DNA of 64,000 bases from a virus. The stretch spans positions 62,001 to 126,000 of IMG/VR virus record IMGVR_UViG_3300037541_000804. One strand, 5' to 3'. Both the position numbers and the translations under genes were made by a program. Of the stretch, positions 59,985 to 64,000 are shown in pieces. Under the pieces are notes generated by a model. That model was given only the letters and a program-made list of their open reading frames with translations, was not told the origin of the DNA and did not search any database. The stretch's first letter is position 1. Every line of letters starts with the position of its first letter.

Positions 59985-60210
59985 TTAGTTGTTCCTCCCA
60001 TTTTTTGAAAAGATGGTCAGCATATTCTGTTAAAAAATTTGTTATATCTACAATGTTTGTTCCATCGTCCCACGCTACGGCTGTAATCTCATAGCGTTCT
60101 GGAATTGGCGGATCGCCCAAACTATATTTATATTCGCCCGTGGCTTTCTCCGCTTGATGAATTTCTACTTCAAAAATTAGTCTAGGGTCTGTTAATGAAG
60201 AAATTTGCAT
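59977..60210 (-). CDS. hypothetical protein
   Basis: 77 residues from the ATG one base after the stop of 60212-60601; a longer in-frame extension overlaps that gene. LIFEVEIHQAEKATGEYKYSL... then EITAVAWDDGTNIVDITNFL, a beta sandwich-like pattern, and a terminal helix. Confidence 0.55.
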   Translation of the reverse strand: MQISSLTDPRLIFEVEIHQAEKATGEYKYSLGDPPIPERYEITAVAWDDGTNIVDITNFLTEYADHLFKKWEEQLND

Positions 60211-60211
60211 A

Positions 60212-60601
60212 TTACTTTTTGCCAATTTTGTGGTAATATTTTTCAAAATCCTCTGGAGTTTCCATGCAAATAAATCCCCCTGCAATTGAATCAGCTTCAC
60301 CACTTTCGCCCATCTTCTTCGACAAGTCAACCTCGGGAAGGTAGGCGTTAACAATTACATCCTCGTCTAAACCTCCCATTCGATAGTAGCAAAGTTTTTC
60401 TTTAGCGTTGTCGGGTTGAACGTATCTATCCAAAGACCATAGATAAACCACCTTTTCTTCACCGTTTTTCCACTCGTCGCCTTCTCTGTCTGGCGAAGAT
60501 AGCAACTCGAAAATTACATTATGGGCAGCTTCATTTGGGCCACGGTAAATAAACTTTGGGCGCTTGTTTTTAGGAGCGGGTTGGTTGGGAGAATCAGTCA
60601 T
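60212..60601 (-). CDS. hypothetical protein
   Basis: 129 residues. Basic start (NKRPKFIYRGPNEAAHNVIFELLSS), aromatic middle and an acidic end. ATGA-type overlap with 60598-60933. Confidence 0.55.
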   Translation of the reverse strand: MTDSPNQPAPKNKRPKFIYRGPNEAAHNVIFELLSSPDREGDEWKNGEEKVVYLWSLDRYVQPDNAKEKLCYYRMGGLDEDVIVNAYLPEVDLSKKMGESGEADSIAGGFICMETPEDFEKYYHKIGKK

Positions 60602-60933
60602 GCGTTAATATCGTAGAGCTTTTTCAACTTGTCAAGGGCCACAAAAACACCAATTTTTTTACAGAAGGCGTCTCCCACATAACAATCGGCCCGAATAACG
60701 ATCTTTTCTTCTCCCTTTTGAAGTTCCAATTCTGTTGCTCCCCCACGTTCTGACACCATTTCGTATCCAAAGCCGCCGCGTTTAATATTTTCGCGAATAG
60801 CTCTGTCGGAAATGAGCGGTTCAAGTTTGTCTTTCCACTTCTTGCGGCGCATGTGTTTAACTGAAACTTTGTAACCCTGCGATTTGAGATTTTGCAAGGC
60901 GGCGGTGTTTGGGGCGGGTTTGGTGTTTTTCAT
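60598..60933 (-). CDS. hypothetical basic protein
   Basis: 111 residues from the ATG directly after 60936-61133; the longer frame overlaps that gene. KVSVKHMRRKKWKDKLEPL, then GFGYEMVSERGGATELELQKGEEKIVIRADCYVGDAFCKKIGVFVALDKL. The hkR.......ls..a..R......GG.Te.eL......v...a.C...D.FnrK.GvkiAl.rL pattern is a common phage DUF (unknown function). Confidence 0.7.
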   Translation of the reverse strand: MKNTKPAPNTAALQNLKSQGYKVSVKHMRRKKWKDKLEPLISDRAIRENIKRGGFGYEMVSERGGATELELQKGEEKIVIRADCYVGDAFCKKIGVFVALDKLKKLYDINA

Positions 60934-60935
60934 AA

Positions 60936-61133
60936 TTATTTTTTGAACTTTACGAGTTTGACGAAGGTTGCAGCGGCTACTAGAATGGCTACGGGAACGG
61001 CTACCCACCACGGGGAGATAAGGGATGCCAGCCAAAATGTGACTACAAACGGTACAACGGCCAAAAGCACTAAAAATAGACAAAAAATAGCACACCCAAA
61101 ATTGTTATTGGGGAGTAGGATTGGGTTAGGCAT
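60936..61133 (-). CDS. small two-span membrane protein
   Basis: 65 residues with hydrophobic spans about 13-35 and 41-58, basic C-terminus (VKLVKFKK). Strong E-promoter. Function unknown. Confidence 0.6.
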   Translation of the reverse strand: MPNPILLPNNNFGCAIFCLFLVLLAVVPFVVTFWLASLISPWWVAVPVAILVAAATFVKLVKFKK

Positions 61134-61139
61134 GGGTTA

Positions 61140-61168
61140 ATTATAGCTTGTTATTTCAACGAGTTCAA
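61140..61168 (-). promoter_or_regulatory. E-promoter for 60936-61133
   Basis: TTGAAC (61163-61168), 17-base spacer, TATAAT (61140-61145), 6 bases to ATG. Confidence 0.7.
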
Positions 61169-61659
61169 CTGTTTTTTGTACTTTTCTTGGCCGCTTCAAC
61201 TAACATTTCTCTGATAGCCTGCCATTCGCTGTTTCGGTAGGCGCTCTCGACATACACGAAAGCTCCAGAAAGATTATGAGAATTATTAAGAATATAGTTC
61301 TCCGCATTTTGGCGAATGAAAAACGCCTGCTCAAATTTGTCGATAAACTTAATATACCGCTTCTCCCAATCGTCGGGGTCAAAGTCTTCGCCCGAATATG
61401 GGTCTTTGGGCAATTCTGGAATGACTTGTTCGCCGTTACTGTCAATGCTGATTGACCGATAATCGGTTGCCTCGTTGTATTTTTCCTCTAGTTCCTCAAA
61501 CTCCGAATAGTCTAATTCATCTTCGCCGTTTACATAAATGATTTTGTCGGAGTCGAAATCGCTGTCAACGCAGATTTCTTGTTTGCTGTACACACAGTAA
61601 ATCGGAGATTCGGTCGCCAAACCGTTTTGCGTGAGAATATTTTGGAGGTTGTTAATCAT
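61165..61659 (-). CDS. hypothetical acidic protein
   Basis: 164 residues from the ATG one base past the stop of 61661-61846. Very acidic first 90 residues, with FDSDKIIYVNGEDELDYSEFEELEEKYNEATDYRSISIDS. DNA-mimic character is possible but unproven. Confidence 0.6.
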   Translation of the reverse strand: MINNLQNILTQNGLATESPIYCVYSKQEICVDSDFDSDKIIYVNGEDELDYSEFEELEEKYNEATDYRSISIDSNGEQVIPELPKDPYSGEDFDPDDWEKRYIKFIDKFEQAFFIRQNAENYILNNSHNLSGAFVYVESAYRNSEWQAIREMLVEAAKKSTKNS

Positions 61660-61660
61660 G

Positions 61661-61846
61661 TTAAAAATTCTTTCCAAGCAAAAACGCCAAATTCAATACC
61701 GCAGCAACTCCCATTATCGCACTCCCGACAAAGAACATCATCAAAGGAACGACTTTACCTTTATCGGGATCATCTCCCGCCGAATAACCAATCCATCCAA
61801 AAGATAAGATAGTAAAAAACAACAAAAAATAATGAGCCTCATTCAT
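61661..61846 (-). CDS. small two-span membrane protein
   Basis: 61 residues: spans about 5-22 and 34-56 linked by a polar loop (SAGDDPDKGKV). Resembles 60936-61133 in layout. TTGACG with CACATT 5 bases before ATG. Confidence 0.55.
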   Translation of the reverse strand: MNEAHYFLLFFTILSFGWIGYSAGDDPDKGKVVPLMMFFVGSAIMGVAAVLNLAFLLGKNF

Positions 61847-61859
61847 GGGTTAATGTGTA

Positions 61860-62480
61860 TTAGAATTCCGACCCGTCAATCTTTTTTCGTGGTTTGTAAA
61901 CGCGAACGTGAAAGAGTCTAAAATCCCCATTGTCATCCATGAATTTATTGATTACTTCCATCTTGTCGCCGCGAGGTAAATCTGGCATTGCGTCGTTAAT
62001 AATTTGCCAAAGTTTTGGGTAACTTTTATTCTCGATTAAATGACGAATCGTGTCTTGACACTCTTCTGGAACTAAGAAATCCTTGTATTTCATTTCCTCC
62101 AAACCTTCAATCTTTGGCGGAGGTTCGCCGCTTGGATTCAAATCCGCACCGTCAAATTCTCTACCACTGCCAAAATATCCGCCGTTTTTCTTTAGCGCAA
62201 GATATTGTTCAATTTGTTTTTGGATTTCGTAGGCGATTTGGGGTTCTTTGCCGATGCTTGAGTTGCAAATTCCTGGCCCGCCGTTTGGTGGATAGTCTGG
62301 GAAGAACGCTTGCTGAATTGGCCGACAAAGTTCCTCCATTTTATCCCAGTCTAAGTCATGGTATTGTTTGGGGAAGATTTGTTCAAGAGCGGTTTTGGGC
62401 TGGTTAATACGGAAGCGTTGAAAGGCTTCTAGCGCGGCCAAAATTACTTGAATTTGTGGTTCGGAAAGGGTTATTTTCAT
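61860..62480 (-). CDS. hypothetical protein
   Basis: 206 residues, helical N-terminus (IQVILAALEAFQRFRINQPKTALEQI), Pro/Gly-rich middle and a mixed C-terminal part. The first 60 residues look like a phage DUF that reads L....l..a....f.R...gq...i. E-promoter TTGACA, 17 bases, TAATAT, 9 bases. Confidence 0.6.
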   Translation of the reverse strand: MKITLSEPQIQVILAALEAFQRFRINQPKTALEQIFPKQYHDLDWDKMEELCRPIQQAFFPDYPPNGGPGICNSSIGKEPQIAYEIQKQIEQYLALKKNGGYFGSGREFDGADLNPSGEPPPKIEGLEEMKYKDFLVPEECQDTIRHLIENKSYPKLWQIINDAMPDLPRGDKMEVINKFMDDNGDFRLFHVRVYKPRKKIDGSEF

Positions 62481-62492
62481 GTGTTTTATATA

Positions 62493-62729
62493 TTAAACTA
62501 AGTTCCCCGATTTGTCAACGGGCCATTCTGGATGTTTTTCGTCGTTGAATGGGCGACTAAGTTCTCCGCATTTTGGGCAACTTTCATCGCTAGGACTTTG
62601 GCAATCGCGAGATTTTTCCTTCCAATAGTTTTCGCAATCTTCACAATGAAAGAACCTATAGCCTGCAACGGGTTTTCGCGGCTTCCAATGAGTTTCGGCG
62701 AGTTGTTGGATGGCGTCATTCAAGTTCAT
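62493..62729 (-). CDS. zinc-ribbon hypothetical protein
   Basis: 78 residues: FFHCEDCENYWKEKSRDCQSPSDESCPKCGELSRPF, a C2-C2 zinc ribbon of the kind shared by small phage proteins. Other frames are open here but this one has the Cys pattern and the gene overlap with 62726-62977. Confidence 0.65.
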   Translation of the reverse strand: MNLNDAIQQLAETHWKPRKPVAGYRFFHCEDCENYWKEKSRDCQSPSDESCPKCGELSRPFNDEKHPEWPVDKSGNLV

Positions 62730-62977
62730 GCGTAAAAATCTATTCTCGCTTCCATGTGTAATTGGGCGTTTTTATCTAACTTTTTAAACTCTTTGCAAAT
62801 CAAGTAAAGATGTTTCGCGGCGTTCATTCCGCTCGTTTCGGCGCGAAAACAAAATGATTGCCCGTTTTCCTGCTTGTCAAAAACAATGTCTTCGCCGCCC
62901 CAAATTAAATCAACAAGTTTTCTTATAGAAACTCGTTTGGAATTGTGGGTTCCTTTGATGTGTGTCCATTCGCTCAT
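62726..62977 (-). CDS. hypothetical protein
   Basis: 83 residues, beta-rich start and helical second half (AAKHLYLICKEFKKLDKNAQLHMEARIDFYA). ATGA overlap with 62493-62729. Confidence 0.55.
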   Translation of the reverse strand: MSEWTHIKGTHNSKRVSIRKLVDLIWGGEDIVFDKQENGQSFCFRAETSGMNAAKHLYLICKEFKKLDKNAQLHMEARIDFYA

Positions 62978-62982
62978 AGGTT

Positions 62983-63153
62983 TTAAATTTGCGCTGTGAG
63001 AACTTCTTCATACGAGAATACGGGCACAAACAAGACCCACCAAGTTGTTTTCTTGATTTTTGCGTTGTAGGTTTTAGCGTGAGAGATGCCTTCGCGGCCA
63101 TCTTCTCGAACGTTACAAGAGCGGAGGAAGATTTGAGTGGTTTTTTCGATCAT
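62983..63153 (-). CDS. 56-residue hypothetical protein
   Basis: MIEKTTQIFLRSCNVREDGR and KIKKTTWWVLFVPVFSYEEV. ATG to TAA fits the space between its neighbours. Confidence 0.55.
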   Translation of the reverse strand: MIEKTTQIFLRSCNVREDGREGISHAKTYNAKIKKTTWWVLFVPVFSYEEVLTAQI

Positions 63154-63164
63154 ATTTTGTCTTT

Positions 63165-63611
63165 TTAAATTTTAAGAGAGGAAATTATTGCCACGCACTT
63201 GTTTTTGCCCTTGTTGATGAAACTGTGCGGTTTTTGGTCATTCAAAATAAAAATATCAAATTTATTTAAATTTCCTTGATCTATTTTATCGGCCTCATTC
63301 ATGAACTGAATTTCACCGCTTCCATAAATCATAATGATAACGCAATCATATTTTGACCGAAAGCCTAACGAATCTACATGCATTCCAATACTTCCAAATC
63401 TAAATAAACGGCAATCCAAAACCTCCCTACCTATCTTTCGCGCCGAAAGAAATTCTTTGAAAAATTCCTCATGGTTGAATCCGCTGATTTCAAAAGAGTC
63501 AACTTTTTGGTCGCCATTTTCTTTATATTTAGGGAATTTTAGCGCTGAGAGTTGTTTTTTCTCGGATTCCGTTAATTTCATATCGTATGGGTGCATGCGT
63601 CCATTCTCCAT
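63165..63611 (-). CDS. 2OG-Fe(II)/cupin-like protein (tentative)
   Basis: 148 residues. GMHVDSLGFRSKYDCVIIMIYGSGEIQFM (about 76-104) has H-x-D at the start of a double-stranded beta helix, and FDIFILNDQKPHSFINKG (about 118-135) supplies a distal His. H-x-D...H is the iron site of 2-oxoglutarate oxygenases; a cupin would use a different pattern. The protein is short and the R that binds 2-oxoglutarate is not obvious, so the enzyme class is open. Confidence 0.5.
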   Translation of the reverse strand: MENGRMHPYDMKLTESEKKQLSALKFPKYKENGDQKVDSFEISGFNHEEFFKEFLSARKIGREVLDCRLFRFGSIGMHVDSLGFRSKYDCVIIMIYGSGEIQFMNEADKIDQGNLNKFDIFILNDQKPHSFINKGKNKCVAIISSLKI

Positions 63612-63613
63612 AG

Positions 63614-63880
63614 TTAAATATCGTATGGTGTAGTGTCAAAATTTACTTGCCATTCAACATTTTCATCATAAAAGTCAAACGAACAAACGACATTGCTGTG
63701 TCCAGCAAACTCTTTTCTATAAAAGACGGCAATATCTGGTTGGTTATCAAGAACATCCCACAATATATAAGGAAACTTCTTTAATTCCTCATTCAAATTC
63801 AAATCGGAAAGGGATGATTGGAGCATTCCTGCATATTTGTTTGTAATGTATTTGGCGGTTTTTTGCGCTCTTTTAATCAT
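63614..63880 (-). CDS. hypothetical protein
   Basis: 88 residues. Basic helical start (KRAQKTAKYITNKYAGMLQ), beta-rich end with SFDFYDENVEWQVNF. TTGACA upstream with CATATC about 5 bases before ATG. Two bases before 63611. Confidence 0.55.
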   Translation of the reverse strand: MIKRAQKTAKYITNKYAGMLQSSLSDLNLNEELKKFPYILWDVLDNQPDIAVFYRKEFAGHSNVVCSFDFYDENVEWQVNFDTTPYDI

Positions 63881-63917
63881 GGTTTGATATGTTCGCTATT
63901 TACAAGGATTTGTCAAC

Positions 63918-64000
63918 TTATTTTGCGGCCAATTCTCTAATTTTGAAGATGGCGTGACATTTTCCCTTTAACTCGGTTTCAAATAATACTTCCCGCCCAT
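63918..64000 (-). CDS. partial hypothetical protein, N-terminus beyond window
   Basis: Open frame entering from the right edge and ending at TAA 63918-63920: ...GREVLFETELKGKCHAIFK then RELAAK. Too short to classify. Confidence 0.45.
   Translation of the reverse strand, partial: GREVLFETELKGKCHAIFKIRELAAK

Noticed and set aside
1-64000. CRISPR array
   Set aside because: No regularly spaced near-identical repeats with unique spacers were found. The repeated words at 1-2.7 kb are coding repeats.
1-64000. Host assignment from the tnpB element ends
   Set aside because: Similar ends occur in several bacterial groups and the elements are mobile, so they do not identify the host.

Overview
The window looks like part of a large tailed double-stranded DNA bacteriophage genome. 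One strand carries a complete head module: terminase, portal, prohead protease/scaffold, major capsid protein and tail-fibre-like genes. There are also well over a hundred tightly packed small genes, many with zinc-binding motifs and most without a recognisable family. No host gene is seen, so the host cannot be named. The two tnpB elements are of the IS200/IS605 (IS1341-like) type and only weakly hint at their usual bacterial carriers.

Layout. 1-7.8 kb (minus): repeat-rich fibre gene, small structural genes, capsid, protease/scaffold. 7.8-8.2 kb: divergent regulatory gap with a likely structured RNA. 8.2-9.8 kb (plus): primase-polymerase-like protein and two small genes. 9.9-21.4 kb (minus): portal, GIY-YIG endonuclease, large terminase, ERCC4-type nuclease, a possible small terminase, a sigma-like factor, zinc ribbon, PAS membrane protein, HNH endonuclease, PhoH ATPase, virion protein. 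21.5-29.1 kb (plus): overlapping small-gene operon with HD hydrolase, methyltransferase, deaminase and phosphatase, interrupted by an HNH endonuclease. 29.1-33.6 kb: gene-poor region with a different look, rich in hairpins, repeats and palindromes, holding a DUF932 gene. 33.6-64 kb (minus): long run of small genes including a muramidase, a MESH1-like HD protein, a RuvB-like ATPase and a YopX-like protein, broken by two tnpB elements, a tRNA-like sequence and a plus-strand metallopeptidase gene.

Regulation is the most striking theme. Many of the small genes have their own sigma70-like promoter (TTGACN, 15-19 bases, TATAAT-like) whose -10 box ends only about 5-7 bases before the start codon, so the transcript should begin at or next to the AUG (leaderless). 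I call these E-promoters. Structural genes, homing endonucleases, both tnpB genes and the metallopeptidase instead carry TGTAAT with no -35 box, usually 7-16 bases before the start. I call these L-motifs. The window encodes a sigma-like protein (16700-17377) that could read the L-motif, as T4 gp55 reads its own -35-less late promoter; this link is inference.

Selfish elements are dense: a GIY-YIG gene between terminase and portal, an HNH gene beside phoH, an HNH gene splitting a small plus-strand gene, and a tnpB element abutting the C-terminal piece of another HNH gene. Most small-gene calls rest on start/stop overlaps (ATGA, TAATG) and promoter placement. Functions are given only where motifs are visible.
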